Assembly: GCA_016165875.1 (NCBI GenBank)
Contig: JABBOT010000012.1
Location: 12,274,984-12,338,983 of the forward strand
Origin: Acanthopleura granulata
Lineage: Eukaryota > Mollusca > Polyplacophora > Chitonida > Chitonidae
DNA: 64,000 nucleotides
Direction of reading: 5' to 3'
The position numbers and the translations under genes were made by a program. Under the pieces are notes generated by a model, which was not told the DNA's origin, did not search any database, and saw only the letters and a program-made list of their open reading frames with translations. Of this stretch, positions 37,376 through 49,300 are shown piece by piece (the stretch's first letter is position 1; every line of letters begins with the position of its first letter).

Positions 37376-38225
37376 ACAACGTCTAACACAGATCCATTTG
37401 AAAAACGAGGGGTATTTTCCTGTTAGTATTTAGACGCTGCCTACCCTTTAAAATCTGTATGTTCCACAATCAGCAATGATCAGCCGAGGGAATCGCATAT
37501 CGCAGTGGTTTTAAAATGCTTGTATTAAGCTCAAATGGCTTGTTGTAGGCTGCGGTCGCTAGACAAAAATGTCTATCGTAAATTCTCCACACTTTGGGTG
37601 TTTTTGACTTTTGAGCTACCCTATGTAATAATGTGAATCTTGCACCAAAAAACTCCACATGACAGAGATTACTGAATTCTCTTGACGGTTGACTAAACAA
37701 CCGTCTCGCGAACTGCGAGAATTTTTGATGGAAGCAATGGTCTAAGACAGTCGATATGGCCCTGGCATAAGTGTTGTAAAACTGCTACAGCATGCGATCA
37801 TGCCTGCCCTTTAAAGTCTGTATGTTCAGCAATGATCAGCCGAGGGAATCGCATGTCGCAGTGGTTTTAAAACGCTTGTGTTAAGCTCATATGGTTTGTT
37901 TTAGGCAGTGGTCACTAGATATTTTTGTTTATCGTAAATTCTCGACACTGTGGGAGTTTTCGACTTTTGAACTACCCTATGTAACAGTGTGAATCCTGCA
38001 CTGAAAAACTCCACATGACAGAGATTATAGAATTCTCTTGACGGTTGACTAAATATGGCGAACTGCAGGAATTTTTGAACGAAGCAATGGTCTAAGATAG
38101 TCGATATGGGGCTAACATAAGTGTAGCTGCTACAACATGCGATCCCTTCGGCTGATCATTGCTTATTGAGGAACATACAGATTTTAAAGGGTTGTATCGT
38201 TAGTATACAGCATCTAATTTCATTG
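37376..38225. mobile_element. palindromic MITE family P, copies 2 and 3 in tandem
   Basis: Two units sit head to tail. The first starts at TCTAACACAGATCCATTTG and the second at about 37800. Each carries CTTTAAAATCTG or CTTTAAAGTCTG, AATGATCAGCCGAGGGAATC, AAGCTCAAATGGCTTGTT or AAGCTCATATGGTTTGTT, and TCTCTTGACGGTTGACTAAA. The outer right inverted repeat is GCGATCCCTTCGGCTGATCA with CAGATTTTAAAGGG. The inner junction lacks one full arm, as after unequal exchange or nested insertion. It lies between the NAGK and TMEM230 start codons. Confidence 0.8.
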
Positions 38226-38379
38226 GGCTAATGGTAGGTTTCATTGAGGTGAATCAGAACTTCCACTTTAGTCGTTAGTTGTATGATGTAAAACAGGTTG
38301 TGTTCTGCTGATTCATCTCTGGCATTGCACTGTGAAAGTCCCCATTGGAACGTCTCTGAAATGATGTAATATGCAATGG

Positions 38380-38565
38380 CTTTTCTGGCCAATTTCTTTT
38401 TAGAAACTTAGCTCGAACAAGTCAGGAAAGTCAATATTTTTTCATCACCAATGTATCAAAAATTCAAGAAAGTATCAATTTGTTTGATGAAAACTCAACA
38501 TACAATTTGTCTAAAGCTCAATTTTCCCATATTTGTTGTTGTGATCACCACAAGTGGCTAGAAAA
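38380..38565 (+). repeat. interspersed repeat family R, copy 1
   Basis: GGCTTTTCTGGCCAATTTCT, TTTAGAAACTTAGCTCGAAC, GATGAAAACTCAACATACAA and TTTGTCTAAAGCTCAATTTT recur in the same order at 50735-50905, and reversed at 58211-58335. No tRNA-like head or inverted ends were found. Confidence 0.65.
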
Positions 38566-38910
38566 CTGAACCCCTGAATATATCTCACATGCATTAGTAT
38601 CCTTCTCGAACAAGTAGTTGTGTTGAGGCTTTGTTAGTTACGTACATGTTGATTATTTTCAAGTGACAATGAAAGCTGTCCAAGAAATGAGTATAGGCTG
38701 TGGCGTTGACTTTGCATTGAACCAGAGATGTGAAATCCAAATTATATTCTAACTGTCTTTGAAGACACGTTAGTGAAAGACCCAGGATGATTTTTTGTGA
38801 TTAAAAAAAAATCGCGCTTCCTTTTCAGACGATTAATACTTGGATCATTTCAGTTGAAAGAGATGGTGTAAAGTACAGCTAACTATCTGTTCATGAAAGC
38901 AACATCAATA

Positions 38911-40593
38911 ATGCCTAAGCGTAGTGTCTTTGGATCGTCAGGCGTGAAGTACCATCGGCTTCAGAGGGCAGACAATGATGGCTTTGTGGACATGCAAGTA
39001 TGAGACATTATTTCGGGTTTGATTCGGAGTTCGGGAAATATGAATATCTGTAATTCCAGGCAGTGCATACAGATCAGGGATCCAGGAAAATGTCCTGCTC
39101 TGTTAAAATTGTTGTCATGCAGTGCTGTTATTTTTCTATGATGCCTCCATTCCATGTGTCATTTTTGTTGTACATGTATCAGCTAGGCATCTCTTCAAAT
39201 TATTATTTACTATTGATGTATATGCAGTATTATGTAGCTTTAATACCTGAATGTCATTTTCCTGTTGGTTTTTTTCCTTATGGTATCTTTGATACCCCAG
39301 TTGTAAATCTTTGTGATATACCCACTGACTACAAAATGACATTGTAAATTCTCAACAATTTCAACCGCAGACACAGCATATATTGGCATATATTAGAAGA
39401 ATGTCATTTGATCTGCACAGGATATTTATGTAAATTTCATATGTGCTGCGACCCTTCCTGAACAACATATTCTTCAAAACCTTATGGGCCTTGTGGTTAG
39501 AGTGCTAGTGCAGCACAGTGACCCGGGAGCCTCCCATCAATGCGTTCGCTGTGAGTTCAAGTCCAGCCTTATCTGGCTTCTTATTTGGTCGTACTTGGAG
39601 AGATCTGGCAGCAACCTGTGGATGGTCTTGAGTTTCCCCCAGGACTGTGCTTGGTTCCTCCCTCCATAATGTTGACCACGATCGTATAAGTGAAATATTC
39701 TAGAGTGCGACTTTAATCACCAATCATCTGAATCGAAATCTTGTGCATTCAAAGTTGTACTTTTTTTAGTTAAATGTCCAGCACAGACATGACATTTATC
39801 CATCCACAGTTTGAGAAGCCTCCACCGAAGATCCCGTACAGAGCTATCATTCTGGCCACAGTGCTCTTCCTGGGAGGTACCATTCTTATTGTGATCGGAG
39901 CGCTTCTCCTGTCAGGCTATATCCCGGCTAAGGTAAGGTTCATGTCAGAACACACTGAAGCTTGGATGCGATTATCTGACTGTACACTAACCCAATTTCT
40001 ATGGCTTGAATCCGTGTATAAACAACACGTCAAATAATTTGCGAAAGGTTCATGCTTTGTCTCTCTGTGAGGCCAGGTTATTATTTAATTAATTTCCCTG
40101 TTTCCTTTAAGAACAGGACTGTGACAAACTTTGAAATGTGGATGGGTCCATATACATTTTCTCCTGTTTTGACTATTTTAACCTACAGACAGACCCCTAG
40201 TTGACATATATTTTTTTTTAATTTGATCCATGTTTAATATCCTTTGTTTTTGGTGAAAGCATGGCATCATAAATAAATCATAATATATTTACCAAAACTA
40301 ATATGCGGTAATTAACCTTAAGATGTATGATTCTTCCCAAATATTCATGTATACTGGTTAATACTGTAATATACATAATAATTCCACTAATTCTTATTTG
40401 AATTTCCTGTTTATTCATGGAGAAATACAAACCTTTCACTTTTCTTCTTTGACAGTATTCAGACCGGACATGGCCCCTGCTAATATTGGGGTCTATCATG
40501 TTCATTCCTGGGGCCTACCATGTCAGACTGGCCTGCTATGCTTACAAGGGCTACACTGGGTATTCGTATGACGACATCCCAGAGTTTGATTAA
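38911..40593 (+). CDS. TMEM230: TMEM230 two-pass membrane protein, 3 coding exons
   Basis: A DUF872 family membrane protein of secretory and endosomal vesicles. Exons: 38911-38997, 39810-39932, 40456-40593 (TAA); phases are all 0 and the protein is 115 aa (human 120). The N-terminus [20 protein letters not shown] is followed by DNDGFVDMQ and [13 protein letters not shown]. The first membrane segment is [20 protein letters not shown], the second [20 protein letters not shown], and the C-terminus [14 protein letters not shown] is the family signature. An in-frame ATG at 38893 would add six residues; the 38911 start fits family length better. Exon 1 probably begins at 38829 after a TTCCTTTTCAG acceptor, implying a non-coding first exon upstream. 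AATAAA at 40797-40802 follows the stop by about 200 bp. Confidence 0.97.
39480..39725 (+). mobile_element. type A SINE, full length, plus strand
   Basis: This copy shows the whole element: box A-like TTGTGGTTAGAGTGCTAGTG, GTGACCCGGGAGCCTCCC, box B GTGAGTTCAAGTCCAGCC, then the core (GGATGGTCTTGAGTTTCCCC, CTCCATAATGTTGACCACGA, TCGTATAAGTGAAATATTCT) and the tail TTTAATCACCAATCATCTGA. It ends about 85 bp before TMEM230 exon 2. Confidence 0.88.
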
Positions 40594-40796
40594 AGTGGTC
40601 ATGTCATTTCTGTATATGTACATTTTAAATTATATATTAACATTTCTGCAAATGATATTTCTTTTTCTTCGTTTTTGATAGTTGTAAAGTTGATCATGCT
40701 GACTTTGTGAACAGCTTTTTCAGATGTTCTTTGTGAAATGCATTCTCTTCAGCGCAAGGATATTAGCATTTCTTTCTCAAAGATGTGTAAAATATT

Positions 40797-40802
40797 AATA
40801 AA
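40797..40802 (+). promoter_or_regulatory. polyadenylation signal of TMEM230
   Basis: AATAAA (within AATATTAATAAAGACTG) 204 bp after the TMEM230 stop codon; no better candidate lies closer. Confidence 0.6.
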
Positions 40803-40809
40803 GACTGTC

Positions 40810-43300
40810 TTGTAAATTATAATGTATCATTAACAGTTAACTAAGGAATATTGTTATTGTCTTCAGTCGTAATTACGTCCACATGGGTCATATCTCTTAC
40901 AGCCTGAATATTTGTGTGCTGTTAATCGGTTGAAGTTATTCAGTGTATACTAACTTCGACGTGCAAAAAAGATAGTTTAGAAGTGACCAGAGTATTTGTA
41001 CTAAAGGCTAGCTTTATATGTTTGCAGTAATTTATTTGATTAAAGAATTGATCAGTGGAGATCAAAGGTACATGGGTGTAATTTTCTATACAAAGACAAA
41101 AATAGCTAGGCCTAAATCTTTAGTTGATCTAGAATGCCTGTACTTACCTGTATTGTGGCTCTTCTTGTGATGCAGATCAGGCAGCAGAGGGTTAAGGCAT
41201 GTACAGGTAATCAGGTGTTTATATATGGAAAGTGCACAAAAGTTTAACCTCTGTAACTGGATTACAAATTATTTATTACGGCTTTTTGTCAACCTTAAAG
41301 TAGGGATGTGTTAATAGTATTACAAGTCGCATCGTTATATTGTGTAAATGCTTGGTTAGCTATCCATGCTGATATTCTATGATGATGATACACTTTCATT
41401 GCATCTTTCGGCATAGCTTTTTTATTATCAGTGTATGACCTTATGTGCCTTGAGGCCGTCTATCAGTCACATTACGTACAAAGATTTGGTAGCTCAGCAA
41501 TAACTTGTACTGGATATATCTAAAAATCTTAACAATTTGCAAAGGTATAATACATGTGTTTCATTATTTAATTGCATAATGATTGTATGATGAAGATGCC
41601 ATAATCATAAGTTTTCTTGCTGAAATCACAAAGAGAACAAATGTATGTTTATTTGTGAATTTGAATGATGATTTATCCAAAATAACTACATGTATTTTAT
41701 GATTTTCCTTATGTCCTTGTGGAGGTGAGCTTTTATGGTTGGAAGAAACCATGCGGGTTCAGAGGGAAACCACGGCCTTTATTTGGCATTTTCTGTGCTT
41801 GTGTTTATCATATGTTTATTTCGTATAGACAGTTGGAATTAGGACTGGCTTCTGGCTCCAGCTTGGTCATTACTGAAGGACCTTCAATTTTGTTGCTGTT
41901 ATTGATCCGCCCTTTGCAAGTCTTCTGTCTGGTAGCTCTGCCTAAAAATAAATGTATATAAATTGGGGAATAAAGGCATTGCTACTCTGCAAAAGAAAGA
42001 CATTTGAAATTATGCAGGTTTTTTTTCTTTTTCTTTTTCTTTTTTTTCTTTGCAATAATTAAAGAATACTAGAATTTTATTGTTGATAGACATTTCTTGT
42101 GGCATATCTACCAGCATATGAATTGGTGGGCAGGGGATACTTACATTCCCAGTACCGTAAATAAAAGATGAAAAAATATAAAATTGTCAAGTTGTGAACA
42201 ACTCTTATTGGTGTCTTAATGCTTTGTAAGATTACTTCATTTTGAAAGGTGGCTGTCACAATCCACACCAAGGTACATGTAGTATAACCATGCAGACTAC
42301 ATTCTGCCATTATTATATATCATGCACACTGCCTTCACATTCAGTGGTACTTGTTATAGTGTGGATCCATTACAGAAAAAAGAAAAGAAAAAAACAAAAA
42401 ACAAACATCCTCCTGGTCTGATATGATTATACCCACCATGGATGTATTAACTCAACAAGTAACACAGCACTTCAGGTCATGAGGTTATATAGGCAGAGGA
42501 ATTTTGGTTATTTATTAAGTAACTGCCATTCTGAAGAGCAGAATCCTGTGGCTCAAGGCAGTGGTAAGAAACCTAACTAATAAACCATGAGGATCACGAG
42601 ATACGGATTCAGTGGTAGTCTTGGATGGGAAATTTGTAGATTCCAATACTGTTATTCTGCATGAGGTGTTGGTGATGTTAAAGTGGTCAACAGTGTTAAA
42701 GGGACTGTTCAAGTGTGCACAGTATTATGAATGTTCAATGTAAACCACTTATCTTGCTTGTGACTTGAACGTCACTTGTGGGAAAGTTCATCGGTATGCT
42801 GCAATAGGTTGGTGGTTTATTCTGGGCAGTAATGTTTGTTCTTCCAGGACAACGTACTGCCATCTTATAAATGAAAAATTAACAACTAAAAAGTCAAATG
42901 ACAAATGAATCCATTAGCTGGCCTGGCCGAACAAGCACACTAAATAGTCGAAAGCCGGCCAGTTATTAAAACAGTCTGAGAGAGCATATTGTGACTCCAG
43001 CACACCCCGAAACACCAAGTGGACCACCCCATTGTAAAAAAGAGAGAAGAATAAAAAAAGTACCTCCTGCATTTCTACCATCCTCTATATGCAACTTCAG
43101 GCATAGACAGGGACAGGAAATTCTTTTTACGATCATGTAATTCCTAAGGTGTACATAAATCACACCGGTTCGCCTTTCAAACCTTGCATCAGTGCGGATT
43201 AAAACTCTCACAAACGGTGTAAGGATTGCATTGAATTATGACGGGCTTATTAATTGTTTAATTGAAAAAGAAGGAGAAAAGAAGGTGTTAAAGATCTCGA
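40810..43300. other. intergenic DNA between TMEM230 and lectin gene
   Basis: No coding exon recognised. It contains a type A SINE fragment at 41718-41780 (minus orientation: GGTTGGAAGAAACCATGCGG), a T/C-rich run at about 42018-42051, and a decayed type C SINE at 42545-42880. Confidence 0.45.
42545..42880 (+). mobile_element. type C SINE, decayed copy
   Basis: GGAAATTTGTAGATTCC, GGTGTTGGTGATGTTAAAG, GTGACTTGAACGTCACTTGT, GGTGGTTTATTCTGGGCAG and ATCTTATAAATGAAAAATT parallel the blocks at 3845-4130 in the same order. The tRNA-like head is barely recognisable. Confidence 0.55.
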
Positions 43301-43382
43301 AAGAATGATCACACGAAAAGTTTTCATCCAAGGGCAGATAACTCCAAGAAAATATATACGGTTCTCACCGATTCCCGAGGTG

Positions 43383-46300
43383 ATGAATAGCAGAATGGAG
43401 AATTTTCTGTCAAAGTCTTTGGTGATTTTCGTGTTGGTTTTGATCAGCTGTTGTCCATTGTTAGCTGGATTCAACACAAATGATTATTTGAAGAGAGAGC
43501 ACTCTTTGGTGAAGCCATACCAAGGTAAACTGCGTTTTTTGTTAGCGTTTAAATTCACAAGGGTGCTGATGTGTCTTTCGCGAAAACTGAGCACCCAGTG
43601 ATTACATTGCTTTAATGTACTGGTTTTAAATGTGACGCTGGTGATTGTTAAGAAAAGTAATGCAAAAAGACAATCTATCAGTAATAATTGTTGTATAATT
43701 TTCCTACTTATCCAGCCCAGTGGTGAATAATCGATAGATAATCATTTGTAAAATCGAGTATTTTTGTTGATCTCCCTCATTTAGTACAGATTTATACAGG
43801 TTCAAAAAGGGCGTGTGCATCACTGGCGTCAGTCAGTGGTCTAAATCTTTACTTTCAGCCGTATACGTTATTTGTCGATGCAGTGAATATCAGTATGTTA
43901 GCACAGTGTATTGGCCGACCTGAAGTAAAATTTGCTGAATTTATTCTTAAAGTGCAGCAATTGTGCGAAATTTTATCAAATAACACTCTGTTAGTGTTAA
44001 ATTTAAAATGTTATGAGTAAGCTTAAATAATTATATTTCGACATTGCCAGTGGTTTTGGATGTAAGTCTTCAATGAAATAAATTTTTCATGTTTCTGGGG
44101 ACCTTTTTTGAATGTTGAACTAGAAGAGTTGTACACTGAGTCAGGAAGAAATTGGAGCACCATAAAGTGATAGAAAAGAAAGAACAAAGTGCAGTCGAAA
44201 ATTTGAATTTTAAAATGTATTGGTGCGACTTTTGGTTTCAGTTATATCACCGACTTTCTTTTCACCCAAAATGTGATATTTAAATGTTTAAAGAGCTCTT
44301 TCATGTGCCAATACATGTAGGCGCTGTAGGTTCACATGACACAGAGGTGAAAATAATTGACTGTGTCACATCATGTTCACCATGTTCACCAGCATCCAAC
44401 AGTATCATTATAGTCTGAACATTTAAAGCCCATCTTAGACATTTGAAATAAAAATAAAAATCTAAAAAATGATGATGATGATGATGATGATGATAAGTTG
44501 TAATGTTGCCCACAGTTTTCATTGCTCTTTTCGCTGATGGTCACATATTTTTTATATTTTCTTTCACTTGAAATAAAACTTATTTAGAGAAGGTTTCATT
44601 TGTATCTCCAATTGGTTTCAGGCTCTGGGATGAGGGTCCCTTTGTGGGATTTTTATGGGAGTACCATGGTGACAAATAACTTCATAAGGTTGACAGCTGA
44701 TAGACAAAGCCAACAAGGAAGTATTTGGAATAGTGTGGTGAGTTAATTTGAAAGATTTTAGTTTTTAGTTGGGATTTTAAAAAAATGAAACTAGTTTGAA
44801 TTAAAAATTATCGTTTACATGATGAAAAAAATGAAAGAAGAGTGGCAGGCATGATAAAGCTGAGAGATATTTTTTTTCTGTAAAATTCTTGTTCACAGAC
44901 ATGACTGAATCTAGCATCTGTGACAAGGCAGAATTAACCCAAAAATCTAGCTGCAGTATTTCAACTGCAATGATGATTAATTTTACACAGAACATTATAA
45001 ATTATTTTCAGTTATGATATGATGAATAAACGATTCTATTTTACAGCCGTGTTTCATCAGGAACTGGGAGCTGCATGTCCATTTCAAGGTTCATGGATCT
45101 GGGAAAAGTCTGTTTGGGGACGGCTTTGCGATATGGTACACCAGAGACAGAATGCAGCCAGGTAACTATCACAGGTTATGAGTATTTAATATAGTCTTGA
45201 GAGTTTCTCATGATGACCAAGGGCTATCTCTAAATTATATGAACAGGTGCTAATTAGTGACATCTGTGTTGATCATGAAGTGATGACCACAGTAGTAGCC
45301 TTCATAATCACGCCTCGCTTTGATATGGCTGAGATATTGCCGATGTTAACCCATAATCATTCATAATGACTAAAATTTGTCATTTAGAACTTATTCTGTA
45401 ATCATCCATGTTGGTACCTTGTTTTCATCTGGTAAATTTTTGATGAGCAGAGATAAGCCTGGTTATTAATGTATGATATTATATTGATCATATATTCAAA
45501 ACCTCTGGCTGACCAAAAGCAGTATGTGTTGATATAGATATCAATTAAGACTACAGTTAACAGTTTTCAAGATATGGCTGTGGATGGTTGTGGGATTCCC
45601 CAGAGCTCTGCATGATTTCGCCATGGTATAAGTGAAAATATTTTTTAGTATGGCGTAAAACACCAGTCAATTAAATAAATAAATTTTCCAGATATACAGT
45701 ATCAACACTTTCATTAATTACACATAGTTGTTTTTCAAGTTTTGTGTAATAACAGTATCTACTCAAATAAATTTTAGAGCGGTGTTTTTGCCCAATATTT
45801 AATTTCCAATATAATGAAAAAAAAATAAGACTAATGGTTAAGAAGGCAACAGTGTAAAGTATTTCTTGTTTTTAGAAATTATGTAACTGAAAAGTGTGCT
45901 GTGGTAGATAATAATGGTTTGAGGAATCTGAAGGAATCTCATTTGCTTATGGTCTGTAGATTATCTATGCAGATCTTACCTTGGTCTGCGATAAATGGTT
46001 TACTTCAGTTTCTTTCTTAAGTTTGTATTATTGCTGTATTATCACTTTATACCAAATGTTCAGGTAGGTGTTCCTAATGGTTAGAGCATCTTCCTCGAGG
46101 TCGGAAAATCCATGATCAGTGTGACTGGGTGGAGTGTCAGATCTGGTGTCTTCATGACATTATGCTCCAGTGGCGACATGGACCCTGCTACAAGGAGACA
46201 CAGCATAGCTACATTCTGCGGACTTCCCACCATCATATAACTGAAAAATTATGGAGTCCTACATAATACCTAAGCATACTAACATACTCTAAACAGTTGT

Positions 46301-49300
46301 CTGTTCTGTGCTCAAAACTCAGGTGCAGTATTTGGCAGCAAAGACTTTTTCAGTGGCATGGGTATTTTCATGGATACCTACAGCAATCACAATGGACCAC
46401 ATCAGGTGAGTTAGTTTGAAAGTCTCAAATGTTTTCTTCAGTTTTCAAACCAAGACATTTCTTTTTGAGGTTTTGATTTTGGTATTGTACAATGTATTTT
46501 GGTCGAACATTCTTTCTTACATTCGTTTTAATACAGTCAGATTATTGGTACTGTATTATATTGCACTGATCTTGCTTCTCTTTGAATTTAAATGATTTTG
46601 AATGTACATTTTTATGTTTTATATGAAAATATTATATTTTTTGTGACATGTGGCTTTGATCTGTGGAAAAATGACCCAGTACGAATAGTGTTTTTGCCAT
46701 GAATATTTGCCTGAATATATGTTTAAAGGAAAATAAATATTTAAAATAAAATATTACTTTGAAGCTGAAAAATTTTTCCAGCAGTAACTCATCCTACCTT
46801 CCAAAACACACCATTCTAAGTATTTAGACTGTGAGGCATTCGCCCAGGCCATGATAATCAAGCAATTTCAACTTATGGTTTCTATATTTGTGTGGTTGAC
46901 CGTGTCTACTGCCTAACCTCCCTTGCTTTGACCCTTATCTCTGTCTTTCCCAGCACTCCCACCCCTACATCTCAGCCATGGTCAGTAATGGCACTCTCCA
47001 CTACGATCATGACCAGGATGGCACCCTGACCCAGCTAAATGGCTGTGAGTCGTCATTCAGGAACAAAGATGTTGACACGTTTATAGCCATCCGGTACCAT
47101 GATAATACATTAAAGGTAAGATGGTTACCATAGTATCATCATGATATGTTGTAGACAAGGGGATTACTGTGGTACCGTGATAATACATTAAAGGAAAACA
47201 GTTAAACATGGTACCATGACAATACATGAAAGGTAAGCGGTAACTGTGGCACCATGATAATATATTAAAGTTAAACAAGTTACCATAGTGTCATCATCAT
47301 ACATTGTAGACAAGGGGGTTACTGTGGTACCATGGTAATACATTAAAGGTAAGCGGGCTATCATGGTACCATGACAGTATATGAAAGGTAAGTGAGTAAC
47401 CGTGACACCATGATATTACATTAAAGATAAGCGAGTTACCATAGTATCATCGTGATACATTGTAGACAAGTGGAGACAAACTGGCAGAGTTTAATCAAAC
47501 CATTCATTTAAATTATTTGGATTAATGAAACTCCTGATTCTGTCCTTTAGGTTAATTGTCACAGCTGAATTTTCTGCCATAATAAAGGTACTTAGGATGG
47601 AGGACAAAGGCCATCTTCAGAGGTTATAGACATGTAGTAGTATATGTAATAAGTTGTGTAGTATTTATAGAAGGTATATAGTATTTATAGGAAGTTATAT
47701 ACAACTACATGTGTATTTAAAAGCTGACAATGTTGGCAGTCTGAATTAATGCATTCCTGTGTTAGTGGAAGACAATTATGTGGCTTTCAGGAGTTGTTAG
47801 AGTGTGTTCATAAGACTCTTTTTGATGATTTTTATGGCTTTTTCTACTTACTGCAATAAGCTGATAGTCTGGGGTCAAAACAGTGTGACTGGGTGGTGTG
47901 TTAAATTTGTTTTCCGCAGCCTGATACTTTAGTCAGGCTGAACGAGAATGAAGACATTTTGATATGGCAGAAATTACATACATGTTGAATGTCAGGTTAG
48001 TAGCAATTCAAAGAAACAATTTTCTTGATCTTGAATTTTTCTGCTGTTTAAAATTGAAATATGATCCTAGCAAGGGTTTGAAATTGATGTTGTTTTCACC
48101 CCTACATAGGTTTCAACAGATATTGACGGGAAGGGCGATTGGAAAGAGTGTTTCACGTCAACAGGAGTTAAACTACCAACAGGTTACTATTTTGGGGTAT
48201 CAGCTGCAACAGGAGAATTGGCTGGTAAGTTAAGATAAAAGCTTCTCAGCTTGTGGATTCTCCTACTTCTGTAACACATTTTGATTTGTTTAACCAAGTA
48301 AGTGAAAATTCTTGAACACAGCGAAATCAAGAAATGTGTACTCACACACACACACCCCCACACACACACATATGTATATAAAAAGTGTATGTATATCTTA
48401 CAGTATATATTATATAAGTATGTATGTAATGATTTGAGCTGTATGAATTCAGGCAGTTACCCAGTGACCAACGAGACTGAGTCTGCTATAAATACAGCTG
48501 ACTCAGATGTGGGGTTGTGTTATAAGGTTTGTCATGCACTTGGCAAGGTGCTTTAGTTTCCCCTGGGCTCTGGCTACATGTAGTCCTGCTGGCCCTTGGC
48601 TTGTTTGCCCTGTGCTCTGGCTGGTATTTCCCTGGCCTCTAGCTGGTTCCCCCAGGTTGGCTAGTTTCACCCTTCTCTCCAGCTGTGTCCCCAAAGCTCC
48701 GGCTGGTTTCGTTGTGGACATTTGTTGGTTTCCTAGTAGGCTTTGCTGGTTTTCTTTTAGGCTCCGGCTGATATCTCGCTCCCCTCTGACTGGTTTCACC
48801 CTGGCCTCTGGCTTGTTTCCTCCATTCGTAATGCTAACATGAGTTACCGTCATCGTGAATATGAAATATTTCTGATTACAGCATAATTAGGTAAAGAAAA
48901 ATAAAAGAGCTCAAGCTTAGTTGTAGAAGTTTAAACACTGCAGGGTGTCCTCAGGCATATGTACATATACTGTGTGATGTGTTAAGATGAAAGTTAATTA
49001 ATGGTTGGTGTTATGAGCCAAGACTTGGGTGTTTAAACAACAAGTTCAGGTCTGCAAATGGGTGCCTGAGATTTTTGAAAAACATTCCTTCGGTGAAAGT
49101 GGTGTGACTGTAGAGACCTTTGTACAGTATTATATAACTTTGACAACACAGTCATAGCACTTTGTCCAAAAGGGTATTTCCACAAATGTCAGACACCTAT
49201 TTGCAGGCTTGAAGTTATTTAAGTTAAGTATTTTTTAAGTAAGGTAAAATAGATACCTTTATTCGATTATCAAGGCCCTGTCATTGATTTTATCCTGTAT

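Noticed and set aside
48503..48853. Open frames of over 110 codons on both strands
   Set aside because: They lie wholly inside the SINE-derived minisatellite and owe their openness to a G/C-biased repeat; no splice sites or family resemblance.
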